Positions 7,964 through 15,435 of a stretch of DNA of 39,259 bases are shown piece by piece. The stretch lies in the NCBI GenBank assembly GCA_023422005.1, contig JAEZSC010000130.1:1-39259 (forward strand), written 5' to 3'. Position numbers and translations under genes: made by a program. The DNA comes from Bacillota bacterium. GTDB taxonomy: Bacteria > Bacillota > Clostridia > Christensenellales > UMGS416. Position 1 is the first letter of the stretch. Each line of letters opens with the position of its first letter. The notes beneath the pieces were generated by a model, which did not search any database, was not told where the DNA came from, and saw nothing but the letters and a program-made list of their open reading frames with translations.

Positions 7964-8164
7964 ATGAAATGGATCAGGAACCTGCTTCCCCACCTTTGCC
8001 TGATGCTGGGCGGGGTTCTCATGACCTTCTTTATTTTGGACATCTACAACCCCGCCAGGGCGTTCCTGGAGAGGGAACCCACCAGGGTGCTGCTGGTCCT
8101 TTTCTTGCTGGCGGCAGCGGCGGTCAGCGTGCTGCTGGCGCGCAGCAACCGCCGGGAGGAATAG
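7964..8164 (+). CDS. Small two-helix membrane protein
   Basis: 66 residues beginning MKWIRNLLPHLC, with hydrophobic helices at about 8-26 and 41-58, separated by a short charged loop, and a basic/acidic tail RSNRREE. GGAGG lies 9 bases before the ATG and the gene starts 13 bases after the NAGPA-domain gene, so the two are probably co-translated. I do not recognise the family. It may be a partner of the preceding membrane protein; this is inferred from position only. Confidence 0.7.
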   Translation: MKWIRNLLPHLCLMLGGVLMTFFILDIYNPARAFLEREPTRVLLVLFLLAAAAVSVLLARSNRREE

Positions 8165-8224
8165 CGTTCATACCGCAGGTTTTTAAACCAGTCGCTGGCG
8201 GCTTAGAAAGGAGTACCCATAAAA

Positions 8225-9223
8225 ATGAAGACGCTGATCGAGAACGACCGCCTGATCGTGCAGAGTGAGACCGCCGGCGCGCAGCTGCTGAGCATCCGCG
8301 CCAAGGCCGACGGCAGCGAATACCTGTGGCACGGCGACCCCAAATACTGGGGCCGCACCGCGCCCATTCTGTTCCCGGTGGTAGGGGCCACCGCCGGCGG
8401 CATCCGCGTGGGCGGCCAGACCTACCCGCTCAAGCAGCATGGCTTTGCCCGGGACAGTCAGTTTGATCTGATCTCCATCACGCCATCGGCGGCCACCTAT
8501 CAGATGACCGATAATGAGGACACCCTTCGGGTTTTTCCATTTCGGTTTGCGTTCGATGTGGGCTATGCGCTGCGAGATAACGTGGTCACGGTGTCCCACC
8601 GGGTCGTCAACCGCGGCGACGGCGATATGTTCTTCTCCATCGGTGCGCACCCGGCTTTCCTGTGCCCGCTGGAGCCGGGGCTGCGCTATGAGGACTATGG
8701 CCTGACCTTCAACCGCGCTGAGACGCTGGACCGCGGCTTCATCAACATGCAGACCGGCCTCATCAATGGCCGCACCCAGCAGGTGCTGTACGGCGGAAAC
8801 CGCGTGGCGCTGGACGCCCACAGCTTCGACGAGGGCGCCTGGCTGCTGGAGGGCTATGCATCCGATGCAGTAACCCTGAGCGCCCCCGGCGGCCAAAAGT
8901 CCGTCACGGTGCGTTTCCCAGGTCGCATGGGCGAGCAGGATGCGCAGCATCCGACCAGCCCCGGCTGGCCTTATTTGGGCCTGTGGGCGCCGCTCAACGC
9001 GCCCCACGCGGCGCAAGCGCCGCTATCGTCTTGCTCTCATAACGTCGCTGCGGCGCCGTCATTGCCGCAAGCCGGGGCAGCGCCGTTCGTGTGCATCGAA
9101 CCTTGGCTGGGCATCGCCGACGCCGAGGGCTTTGCCGGCGATATCTCCGAGAAGAAGGGGATTATAAAGCTGGCGGCGGGAGAGGCCTTCGACTGCGCCT
9201 ACGACATTGAAATTGGAATATAA
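8225..9223 (+). CDS. Aldose 1-epimerase-like protein with 27-residue insertion
   Basis: A 332-residue galactose mutarotase-like protein of the YeaD/LacX type. It reads ENDRLIVQSETAGAQLLSI, YLWHGDPKYWGRTAPILFPVVG, YPLKQHGFARD, FSIGAHPAFLCPL and IEPWLGIADAEG, all typical of the family; the conserved HGFAR and GAHPAF histidines are present. Between NAP and FVCIEPW lies an atypical Ala/Ser-rich stretch that corresponds exactly to an 81-bp hairpin element (9004-9084); without it the text reads NAPFVCIEPWLG, as expected. The enzyme may still fold if the loop is surface exposed. AAAGGAG lies 11 bases before the ATG. It acts in the cytosol on free sugars, substrate unknown. Confidence 0.88.
   Translation: MKTLIENDRLIVQSETAGAQLLSIRAKADGSEYLWHGDPKYWGRTAPILFPVVGATAGGIRVGGQTYPLKQHGFARDSQFDLISITPSAATYQMTDNEDTLRVFPFRFAFDVGYALRDNVVTVSHRVVNRGDGDMFFSIGAHPAFLCPLEPGLRYEDYGLTFNRAETLDRGFINMQTGLINGRTQQVLYGGNRVALDAHSFDEGAWLLEGYASDAVTLSAPGGQKSVTVRFPGRMGEQDAQHPTSPGWPYLGLWAPLNAPHAAQAPLSSCSHNVAAAPSLPQAGAAPFVCIEPWLGIADAEGFAGDISEKKGIIKLAAGEAFDCAYDIEIGI
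9004..9084. mobile_element. 81-bp hairpin element inserted in frame in the epimerase gene
   Basis: Flanked by GCGCC at 8999-9003 and 9080-9084, which looks like a 5-bp target duplication. Contains GCGGCGC/GCGCCGC (9008-9014, 9017-9023), then CGTCTTGC (9027-9034) opposite GCAAGCCG (9067-9074) around an inner imperfect stem near 9042-9059. Architecture and conserved blocks match 711-788. Length is divisible by three and no stop codon falls in the reading frame. No protein is encoded by it; it would have to be moved in trans. Confidence 0.65.
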
Positions 9224-9288
9224 CCTGCCGGATTCGATAAAGCTAGAGTATCAATGCTGAATATGGCAGCAGGGCAGGAGGGATCTGG

Positions 9289-9390
9289 GTGTCAGCCCAT
9301 CGCTTTTTCCTGGGAAAGGCCATCGGCACGATTGTGCTGTTTGCGGGTTTGGGGATCTATCTGCTGGTCAGGTATGTCTTGCGCCAATGA
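9289..9390 (+). CDS. 33-residue single-helix membrane peptide
   Basis: GTG start with AGGAGG 7 bases upstream, an unusually good ribosome binding site. The peptide is basic at both ends around one hydrophobic helix (residues about 12-28, GTIVLFAGLGIYLLV) and ends VRYVLRQ. A strong hairpin terminator follows 16 bases after the stop. It is fully antisense to the extended 3' end of the LuxR gene at 9292-10125, so one of the two is probably not under coding selection here. Family not recognised. Confidence 0.5.
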   Translation: MSAHRFFLGKAIGTIVLFAGLGIYLLVRYVLRQ

Positions 9391-10125
9391 AGGTGTTTGC
9401 TCACACAAAGAGCGCCGGCCTCCGCCGGCGCTCTTTGTTGCAAAGTTCACAGCCGGCGGCTGACGTTCAGACCGAGTGGCCTTGGTCCGGCTGGTCCACT
9501 GCAGGTATATGGCCAGGAACGCCTGCCGGTCCGCCGCGCCGCACTTGCGGAACATGTTTTGTATGTGTTTTTTAACCGTGGCCTCGGAGATGTACAGCTG
9601 CGCGGCAATTTCCTTGTTGCTGCTGCCCTGCAGCACCTTGATGGCCACGTGGCACTCCCGCTGGGAGAAGCCCCTGGACGACAGTATGATTCGCGCTTTG
9701 TCGGGGTTCAAAGGCTCCGCAGGGTCCGCCTGCGCGGCTCCGCCGTTTTGCCGGGATCGGGCTTCCTGACGCAGCAGCAGGCTTAAAATCAGATAAAGCA
9801 TGCTGCTCAGCAACAGCGGCGTGATCGCTTGGGCGGTCTTGGCCACGGTGATGGCCTGCGCCTGCGCCGGCGTCGCCAGAGAGAGCAGCGTGAGCAGAAC
9901 GGTCATCGCGCCGGCGAAAAAGCTATTCCATCGGGCTTTATGTGCCAGATCAACCCAGCCATCGCCCTTGCGGTATTGCGCTGCGGTCAGCAGCAGCGTG
10001 CCCAGCATCACTGCCAGCAGTGGCGCCGGCTGCAGCATCTGCGGCCAGTCAAAGCGCATCAGCGCTCCCAGCGCCGCCAAAAACGCCACCATGCCCAGCG
10101 CCGATAGTAGGACCTGCCGTCTCAT
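9292..10125 (-). CDS. Four-helix membrane protein with LuxR-type DNA-binding domain
   Basis: About 277 residues. The N-terminal half has four hydrophobic helices (near 7-24, 33-50, 69-87, 101-119), and the C-terminal part is a GerE/LuxR helix-turn-helix (about 150-208: LSSRGFSQRECHVAIKVLQG, SNKEIAAQLYISEATVKKHIQNMF). It is thus a membrane-tethered regulator, likely sensing something in or at the membrane. Residues after about 212 are basic, low-complexity and read through a terminator-type hairpin, so the original stop may have been lost. Start is ATGATG at 10128/10125 without a strong Shine-Dalgarno site; it follows the MotA-like gene by 11-14 bases and is probably coupled to it. Confidence 0.8.
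   Translation of the reverse strand: MRRQVLLSALGMVAFLAALGALMRFDWPQMLQPAPLLAVMLGTLLLTAAQYRKGDGWVDLAHKARWNSFFAGAMTVLLTLLSLATPAQAQAITVAKTAQAITPLLLSSMLYLILSLLLRQEARSRQNGGAAQADPAEPLNPDKARIILSSRGFSQRECHVAIKVLQGSSNKEIAAQLYISEATVKKHIQNMFRKCGAADRQAFLAIYLQWTSRTKATRSERQPPAVNFATKSAGGGRRSLCEQTPSLAQDIPDQQIDPQTRKQHNRADGLSQEKAMG
9407..9436. terminator. Strong hairpin between small peptide gene and luxR-type gene
   Basis: A perfect 13-bp stem (AAAGAGCGCCGGC at 9407-9419, complement at 9424-9436) with loop CTCC. The A/T-rich stem ends make it usable in both directions. It lies inside the annotated reading frame of the minus-strand LuxR protein (codons about 230-240). Confidence 0.7.
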
Positions 10126-10139
10126 CATACATCCGGCCT

Positions 10140-10580
10140 TTATTCCAGCGTATCCAGTACTGTTTTGACCTTTGCTTGCACGGGCAGCACGAGGAAGACG
10201 AAGATCAGCGCGTACAACACGGTCAGCATGGCTACGGCCAGATTTGGGCCGATTTTTGCCGGATCATTCAAACTGGCCAGCACCCCCACGGAGCCGATCA
10301 TCGTGCCCACAAATCCGCCCAGGAGAAAAGACTGAATGGCCAGACGGCAGGCACGGCGGATGCGTTTGAGCTCCAATGCGGTAAAGGGGTTTTCCTTGGC
10401 GCCCATGAGCTTGAAGCCCTTCAGAAAGTCTGGCAGCAGGCCCGACGCCAGCAGGATGGAGAGGCTCAAGCCCAGTATGACGAACAGGCTGGGGAAGTCG
10501 ATGAAAGAGCCCAGAGTGGCGCTCAGCAGGCCCAACCCCGCTACTACGGCCAGAAAGAGAATCACACCGATCAGATACAT
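10140..10580 (-). CDS. MotA/TolQ-like membrane channel protein, short
   Basis: 146 residues with four helices (about 3-21, 29-49, 84-104, 112-133). SATLGSFIDFPSLFVILG matches the first part of MotA, and GGFVGTMIGSVGVLASLNDPAKIGPNLAVAMLTVLYALIF matches the MotA/TolQ/ExbB proton-channel helices 3-4. The cytoplasmic loop between helices 2 and 3 is much shorter than in MotA (about 250-290 residues in total there), so torque-generating elements are missing. AAGGAG lies 8 bases before the ATG at 10580. No MotB or ExbD partner is near; the next gene is a membrane LuxR regulator. Function is unknown, perhaps an ion-flux sensor or channel. Confidence 0.75.
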   Translation of the reverse strand: MYLIGVILFLAVVAGLGLLSATLGSFIDFPSLFVILGLSLSILLASGLLPDFLKGFKLMGAKENPFTALELKRIRRACRLAIQSFLLGGFVGTMIGSVGVLASLNDPAKIGPNLAVAMLTVLYALIFVFLVLPVQAKVKTVLDTLE

Positions 10581-10628
10581 GTTCAATACTCCTTTCCCTC
10601 GCCCGCCATTAGGCCGGACGGCACGATG

Positions 10629-10634
10629 ATTATA
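10629..10634 (-). promoter_or_regulatory. Possible -10 box of the MotA-like/LuxR operon
   Basis: A perfect TATAAT on the minus strand, 49 bases before the ATG at 10580. No good -35 hexamer is found 16-18 bases upstream, so activation or a weak promoter is possible. Confidence 0.35.
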
Positions 10635-10687
10635 GCGCCGGGCCGTTGCCTGCGCCATAATCCCCAGGGCGAAATCTGGTAGTATTG

Positions 10688-10707
10688 GCAGAATAATGCA
10701 GAATAAT
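10688..10707. repeat. Tandem 10-bp repeat
   Basis: GCAGAATAAT occurs twice without a gap (10688-10697, 10698-10707), in the region between the MotA-like gene and the HD fragment. Role unknown. Confidence 0.6.
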
Positions 10708-10760
10708 GGCGGAAAAGGTCAGAACCAAAACGGGTTGGTAATGTAAGTATCTGCTTGCTT

Positions 10761-10985
10761 TTAGTTTGCGTTGGTTATCGGAGCCCCCAGTTCCGCCATC
10801 ACCCGGCGGTAGCGCTGCTCTTCATCGGCCTTGGTAGGCAATTGCGTGTTGTACAGCCGGTGGTGCAGCACGTCGGCATCCTTGAGGATTTCGTCGTAGG
10901 GCTCGTGCACCGCCTCCTTGCGGCTGTGCCGGGCGATGGCCGTGGCGTCGAGCTTGCTCCGCAAAACCTTCAACCGGTTATCCAT
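10761..10985 (-). CDS. HD-domain phosphohydrolase fragment
   Basis: 74 residues. The text HSRKEAVHEPYDEILKDADVLHHRLYN resembles the C-terminal half of small HD-superfamily hydrolases, where the Asp of KDADV is a metal ligand. The N-terminal half with the HD dyad is missing, and no such sequence lies upstream in any frame; the next gene overlaps its start by 8 bases (ATGGATAA). A good GGAGG-containing site precedes the ATG, so the fragment is probably translated. It is either a decayed remnant or a small domain reused in a new role; catalysis is not expected. Confidence 0.55.
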   Translation of the reverse strand: MDNRLKVLRSKLDATAIARHSRKEAVHEPYDEILKDADVLHHRLYNTQLPTKADEEQRYRRVMAELGAPITNAN

Positions 10986-11430
10986 TGCCTATTCCTCCCT
11001 CCTGCTTTTGATTGCGTTCTCCAATGCCAGCACAGGGCGATGCGTCGTCTTTTCTGATTCGGTTCATCAGCAGCCCGCCCAGAAATACTCCACTGACGAT
11101 CCGGGCGAAATCCTCCTGCATCAGGGAAATCATCCAGGTGGCAGGCAAGAAAGGCAGGATGGGCCATATGTAGTCAATAAAAGCGATGGATAAGGATATG
11201 GCCCCCAGGAGGAGAAAGGCCGGCAAACTCAGCCGCTTGTTCTTGATCACAAAAACGGAATGCAGCAACGCTCCTGTCAGCACGGATAACAGTCCGGCGA
11301 CTCCCGGGAAGATCCAGTAGCTCACTTCCGCACGAATGATATCCTTGAAATAAGGGTGGGTGATAGCAGCCTGGGCGACAACCACAAGGGTGATGAATAG
11401 AACTACAAAGACCCCTCTGCGCTTGCTCAT
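10978..11430 (-). CDS. Four-helix membrane protein of unknown function
   Basis: 150 residues with hydrophobic segments near 7-24, 39-60, 69-88 and 90-116, and a hydrophilic tail from about 120 (RIRKDDASPCAGIGERNQ). AAGGAG stands 6 bases before the ATG. The 3' end overlaps the HD fragment, so both belong to one transcript. I do not recognise the family, and the neighbours give no clear role. Confidence 0.65.
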   Translation of the reverse strand: MSKRRGVFVVLFITLVVVAQAAITHPYFKDIIRAEVSYWIFPGVAGLLSVLTGALLHSVFVIKNKRLSLPAFLLLGAISLSIAFIDYIWPILPFLPATWMISLMQEDFARIVSGVFLGGLLMNRIRKDDASPCAGIGERNQKQEGGIGNG

Positions 11431-11574
11431 TCCCGTCTCCTTAGGTAAGCGATATCCAAATTATAGATATTGTTGATCGTCAGATCAATGTCTTTCTCGC
11501 CTTTTATCCCAATGATCCGCGGATCGCAACAGTCAGATTTCTCATTTTCTTCACAAAGTGGGGCCTTTGCGCTG

Positions 11575-11583
11575 TGTTATAAT
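11575..11583 (+). promoter_or_regulatory. Extended -10 promoter of the serine dehydratase operon
   Basis: TGTTATAAT (TGn followed by TATAAT at 11578-11583), 52 bases before the ATG at 11635. The -35 position is weak, as is common for extended -10 promoters. The 204-base region to the minus-strand gene at 11430 shows no other signal. Confidence 0.55.
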
Positions 11584-11634
11584 GAATGTGGAAATTCCCG
11601 CCAATACTAAAGCAACAACCCGCGAGAGGATTAT

Positions 11635-13197
11635 ATGAACATCTTCGACATCATTGGCCCCATCATGATAGGCCCCTCCAGCAGCCACACGGCGGGGGCT
11701 GTGCGCATCGCCGCCATGGCCCGTTCGCTTTTGGGGCAAGAGCCCGAGCGAGCCAACATTGTACTCTTTGGCTCCTTCGCCCAGACCGGCGAGGGCCACG
11801 GCACGCGGCTGGCGCTGCTGGGCGGCCTGCTGGGGCTGGACGTTTCGGACCCTTCCATTGCACACAGCGACGAGTTGGCGCGGCAACGGGGCTTGCAGGT
11901 GACCTTTGAGCAGAGCGCCGACGAGCCCCGGCACCCCAACACGGCGGGGCTGGAGCTGACTGACGCCCAGGGCGGTGTCCTCACCGTGACCGGCGTGTCA
12001 TTGGGCGGCGGCCGCGTGCAGATCACCGATATCGACGGCATCGAAGTGCAGATTCGCAGCGACACGGCGGCGCTGGTGCTGTTCCACACCGACACCACCG
12101 GCGTGCTGGCCAGCCTCACGCGGGTGTTCGCGTCCCAGGGCGTTAACATCGCCTCCATGAGCGATTTCCGCGAGCGCCGTGGCGGCCGTGCCATTGCCGT
12201 GTTTGAGATAGACACCATGGCCGATGAGGATCTGCGCCGGGCGCTGGTCGCTTTGCCCCATGTGCACCATGTTGTGGCTCTGCCCGGCAGCGTGGCCGAC
12301 GACGGCCCCGGCGGCAACGCGCTCTCATTGGCCCAGCTGGCTGAGCGGGCGCAGGAGCGCGGTGCGGCGATTTCACAGATCGTGCTGGAGGAGGAGGCCG
12401 CCCGTGCGGGCGCCGGCCCCGAACAGGTTTTGGAGGAATTGAAGCCTTATCTGAGCGCCATGCGCGAAAGCGTGGACGAAGGCCTGCGCTCCGGCGAGCG
12501 CAGCCGCAGCGGCCTCTCCGGCGGCGATGCCCAGGCAGTGGCCCGGCATGGCGGCTCGCTGCTGGGGCCGCTGTTTGGCACATTGGTTGCCCGCGCCATG
12601 GCAGCGCCGGAGTGCAACGCCCGCATGGGCCGCGTGGTGGCCAGCCCCACGGCAGGCAGCTGCGGCGTGCTGCCGGCGGTGCTGCTGACCATGGCGGACA
12701 TCACCCGTTGCGACGACGAAGCCCTGCTGCGGGCGCTTGCCACCGCCGGCGGTGTGGGTTTGGCCATCGCCCGGCGGGCCACGCTGGCCGGTGCTGCCGG
12801 CGGCTGCCAGGCCGAGTGCGGATCCGCGGCATCCATGGCTGCCGCCGCCGCGGTGGAGCTGGCCGGGGGCAGCCCGGAGGCGGCGGTGCACGCCGCGGCG
12901 CTGGCCATGAAGGGCCAGATGGGCCTGACCTGTGACCCCGTGGGGGGGCTTGTGGAGGTGCCTTGCGTCAAGCGCAACGGCTTTTCGGCCACGGCGGCCT
13001 TCACCGCGGCGGAGATGGCACTAAGCGGCGTGCGAAGCGTGGTGCCGCCGGACGAGGTTATTGAGGCCATGCGCGACACCGGCCGCCGCCTGCCACGGGA
13101 ACTGCGGGAGACCGCCCAGGGCGGTTTGGCGCTGAGCTCTGTGGGCCGAAGGGTGGATGAATGGCTCAAGAGCAACGATCCGGCCAGCCATTCCTGA
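11635..13197 (+). CDS. sdaA: L-serine dehydratase, fused beta and alpha chains
   Basis: A 520-residue iron-sulfur L-serine deaminase that makes pyruvate and ammonia. Residues 1-220 are the beta part with IGPSSSHTAGAVRIA and an ACT domain (LVLFHTDTTGVLASLTRVFASQGVNIASM) typical of the clostridial/Bacillus beta chain. From about 225 comes the alpha catalytic part with SPTAGSCGVLPA (Cys 343), GGCQAECGSAASMAAAA, LTCDPVGGLVEVPC, which supply the 4Fe-4S ligands. In Firmicutes these chains are usually separate genes (sdaAB, sdaAA); here they are one. Joined by position with threonine aldolase and a dipeptidase in an amino-acid-degradation operon. Confidence 0.95.
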   Translation: MNIFDIIGPIMIGPSSSHTAGAVRIAAMARSLLGQEPERANIVLFGSFAQTGEGHGTRLALLGGLLGLDVSDPSIAHSDELARQRGLQVTFEQSADEPRHPNTAGLELTDAQGGVLTVTGVSLGGGRVQITDIDGIEVQIRSDTAALVLFHTDTTGVLASLTRVFASQGVNIASMSDFRERRGGRAIAVFEIDTMADEDLRRALVALPHVHHVVALPGSVADDGPGGNALSLAQLAERAQERGAAISQIVLEEEAARAGAGPEQVLEELKPYLSAMRESVDEGLRSGERSRSGLSGGDAQAVARHGGSLLGPLFGTLVARAMAAPECNARMGRVVASPTAGSCGVLPAVLLTMADITRCDDEALLRALATAGGVGLAIARRATLAGAAGGCQAECGSAASMAAAAAVELAGGSPEAAVHAAALAMKGQMGLTCDPVGGLVEVPCVKRNGFSATAAFTAAEMALSGVRSVVPPDEVIEAMRDTGRRLPRELRETAQGGLALSSVGRRVDEWLKSNDPASHS

Positions 13198-13335
13198 CGA
13201 CATCGGCCCAGCGGGAGGTGCGCGATGAGGAAAGCCGAGGCCAACGCTGCACCAGGGCGATTGAATTTGCAGCCTGCGACCATACGCCCCCCGAATGGTG
13301 GGCCTGTCGCTTTCATAAAATTTCTGGAGGAGAGT

Positions 13336-14373
13336 ATGCACATCATTGATCTGCGCAGCGACACCGTAACGCTGCCCACCGAGGAGATGCGCGAGGCCAT
13401 GGCCCGGGCGCCGGTGGGCGACGATGTGTATGGCGACGACCCCGCGGTGAACGAGCTGGAGGCGCGCTCCGCGGCGCTGCTGGGCAAGCAGGCCGCCATG
13501 TTCGTGCCCAGCGGCACCTTCGGCAACCAGGTGTGCGTGATGGCCCACACCCGCCGCGGTGACGAGATTTTGCTGGGGGAGGACGCCCACATCCTGTGGC
13601 ACGAGGGCGGCGCGGCGGCGGTGCTGTCCGCCGTACAGACGCGCACCTTCCCGGTGGATGGCCGGCGCATCGACGTGGCCCGGTTGGAAGCCATGATCCG
13701 CCCCGACGACATCCACGAGCCGCCCACCGGCCTCATCTGCCTGGAGAACGCCCGGGGCAACGGCATGGCGCTGGGCATGGAAACGATGCGGGCTGTGCGC
13801 GCGCTGGCCGACCGCCACGGCATACCCGTGCACCTGGACGGAGCGCGGCTCTTCAACGCGGCCAACGCCTTGGGCTTGAGCGCCCGGGAGCTGGCCGATT
13901 GCACCGATTCGCTCAGCTTCTGTCTTTCCAAGGGCCTGGCCGCGCCGGTTGGCTCGGTCGTCGTGGGCAGCGCCGATTTCATCCGCCGGGCCCGCCGCTG
14001 CCGCAAGCTTATGGGCGGCGGCCTGCGCCAGGCGGGCATATTGGCGGCGGCGGGCATTTGGGCGCTGGACCACATGGTGGAGCGCCTGGCCCAGGACCAC
14101 GAGAATGCCCGGCTGCTGGCGGCGGCGCTGTCGGCCATCCCCGGCGTGACCGTGGACACCGACGCGCTGGACATCAACATGGTATTTTTTACCTTGCCGG
14201 AGACCATCCTCCCCTCGGCGAAGCTGTGCGAACGGCTGCTGGAGCGTGGCATCAAGGCCCAGGGGTGGGATGGCAGCTACCGCTTTGTGACCCACCACGG
14301 CGTGGGCCGCGAGGACATCGACACCATCACGCAGGCCATGCGCGCTTGCGTTGCCGAGGCACAGGGGGGTTGA
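13336..14373 (+). CDS. ltaE: Low-specificity L-threonine aldolase
   Basis: A 345-residue PLP enzyme (fold type I) that splits L-threonine or L-allo-threonine to glycine and acetaldehyde. It starts MHIIDLRSDTVTLPT, the family signature, followed by FVPSGTFGNQV, LENARGNGMAL, HLDGARLFNAA and the PLP lysine in CLSKGLAAPVGS (about K199). The ATG at 13336 with GGAGGAGAG just upstream is chosen; the frame is open further up to 13225 but that part has no family similarity. The 138-base gap after sdaA holds no terminator, so co-transcription is likely. Glycine and serine metabolism link it to sdaA. Confidence 0.95.
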   Translation: MHIIDLRSDTVTLPTEEMREAMARAPVGDDVYGDDPAVNELEARSAALLGKQAAMFVPSGTFGNQVCVMAHTRRGDEILLGEDAHILWHEGGAAAVLSAVQTRTFPVDGRRIDVARLEAMIRPDDIHEPPTGLICLENARGNGMALGMETMRAVRALADRHGIPVHLDGARLFNAANALGLSARELADCTDSLSFCLSKGLAAPVGSVVVGSADFIRRARRCRKLMGGGLRQAGILAAAGIWALDHMVERLAQDHENARLLAAALSAIPGVTVDTDALDINMVFFTLPETILPSAKLCERLLERGIKAQGWDGSYRFVTHHGVGREDIDTITQAMRACVAEAQGG

Positions 14374-14375
14374 CA

Positions 14376-15410
14376 ATGAATCGCGAGGACGCGTCCGTGC
14401 AAAATCCGTTGCTCATCGACGCCCATTCGGACTTTCTGTGCGACGTGTATGACCGCCGCCGCCGGGGAGAGACCAGGGTGCTGGAGCGGCTGTACTTGCC
14501 CTCGTGGCGCGCGGGCCATCTGCGGGTTGTCGTGGCGGCCATCTATCTGGAGACGTTTCTGGTGCCCCACCTGGCGCTGGAGACGGCGCTGGAGATGATC
14601 GACGGTCTCAATATGGAGATCGAGGAATCGCCGGGCCTCTTCGCGCTGTGCCGCACGGCGGCGCAGCTGGACCGGGCGCTGGAGCAGGGCCGCGTGGCCG
14701 TGCTGCTGTCGCTGGAGGGCGCCGAACCCGTCGGCACAAACCTGAGCCTGCTGCGCACGCTGCATACGTTGGGCGTGCGGCTGATGGGCCTTACGTGGTC
14801 CCGGCGCAACGACGCTGCCGACGGTGCGGCCACGGCGCTGGGTGGCCGGCGCAGCCCGGCGGGCCTTACGGCCTTCGGCCGCGAGCTGGTGGCCGAGGCC
14901 GTGCGGCTGGGCATGGCTGTGGATATCAGCCACTTGAACGACGCCGGTGTGGCGGATCTGCTGACGCTGGGCGTGCCCAGGCTGTTCGCCAGCCACAGCA
15001 ACGCCCGGGCGCTGCTGGATAAGGAGCGCAACATCCCCGACGACTGGATCCGCTCGCTGGCGGCCCGGGGCGGCGTGATCGGCATAAACGGCGTAAACAC
15101 GCTGACCGCCGCTGACGACGCCGACGCCACGGTTGAGCGCGTGGCTGACCATGTGGAGCACATTGCGGCGGTGGCCGGTCGGGCCCATGTGGGCCTGGGG
15201 CTGGATTTCTGCGCCGATCTGCCGGAGTTCGGGCCACAGAGGCCGCTGCAGCCCGGCGAGCGCGCCATCATGGACATTCTGGGCGACCATGCCGGCGTAT
15301 CGGCGCTGCTGCAGGAGCTCAAGGCTCGCGGCTGGCCGGAATCCGACATACGCAATGTGGCAGGGGAGAACTTCCTGCGATTTTTCCGGACGGCATTGCC
15401 GAGGAAATAG
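14376..15410 (+). CDS. Membrane dipeptidase-like zinc hydrolase (M19)
   Basis: 344 residues of the renal dipeptidase family. Metal-binding motifs are IDAHSDFLCDVYD near the N-terminus, LSLEGAEP, AVDISHLNDAG, FASHSNARALLD and HVGLGLDFCADLP. Despite the family name no signal peptide or membrane segment is present, so it should be cytosolic. It probably cleaves dipeptides, perhaps with D-residues, to feed the serine and threonine-degrading enzymes encoded upstream. The ATG lies 2 bases after the ltaE stop with a G-rich ribosome binding site inside ltaE, so the two are translationally linked. Confidence 0.93.
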   Translation: MNREDASVQNPLLIDAHSDFLCDVYDRRRRGETRVLERLYLPSWRAGHLRVVVAAIYLETFLVPHLALETALEMIDGLNMEIEESPGLFALCRTAAQLDRALEQGRVAVLLSLEGAEPVGTNLSLLRTLHTLGVRLMGLTWSRRNDAADGAATALGGRRSPAGLTAFGRELVAEAVRLGMAVDISHLNDAGVADLLTLGVPRLFASHSNARALLDKERNIPDDWIRSLAARGGVIGINGVNTLTAADDADATVERVADHVEHIAAVAGRAHVGLGLDFCADLPEFGPQRPLQPGERAIMDILGDHAGVSALLQELKARGWPESDIRNVAGENFLRFFRTALPRK

Positions 15411-15435
15411 ACTGTACCATTTGGGGGTGTATTCG

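Noticed and set aside
12447..14255. 602-residue minus-strand ORF over sdaA and ltaE
   Set aside because: Ser/Arg/Ala-rich shadow; both plus-strand genes have clear family motifs.
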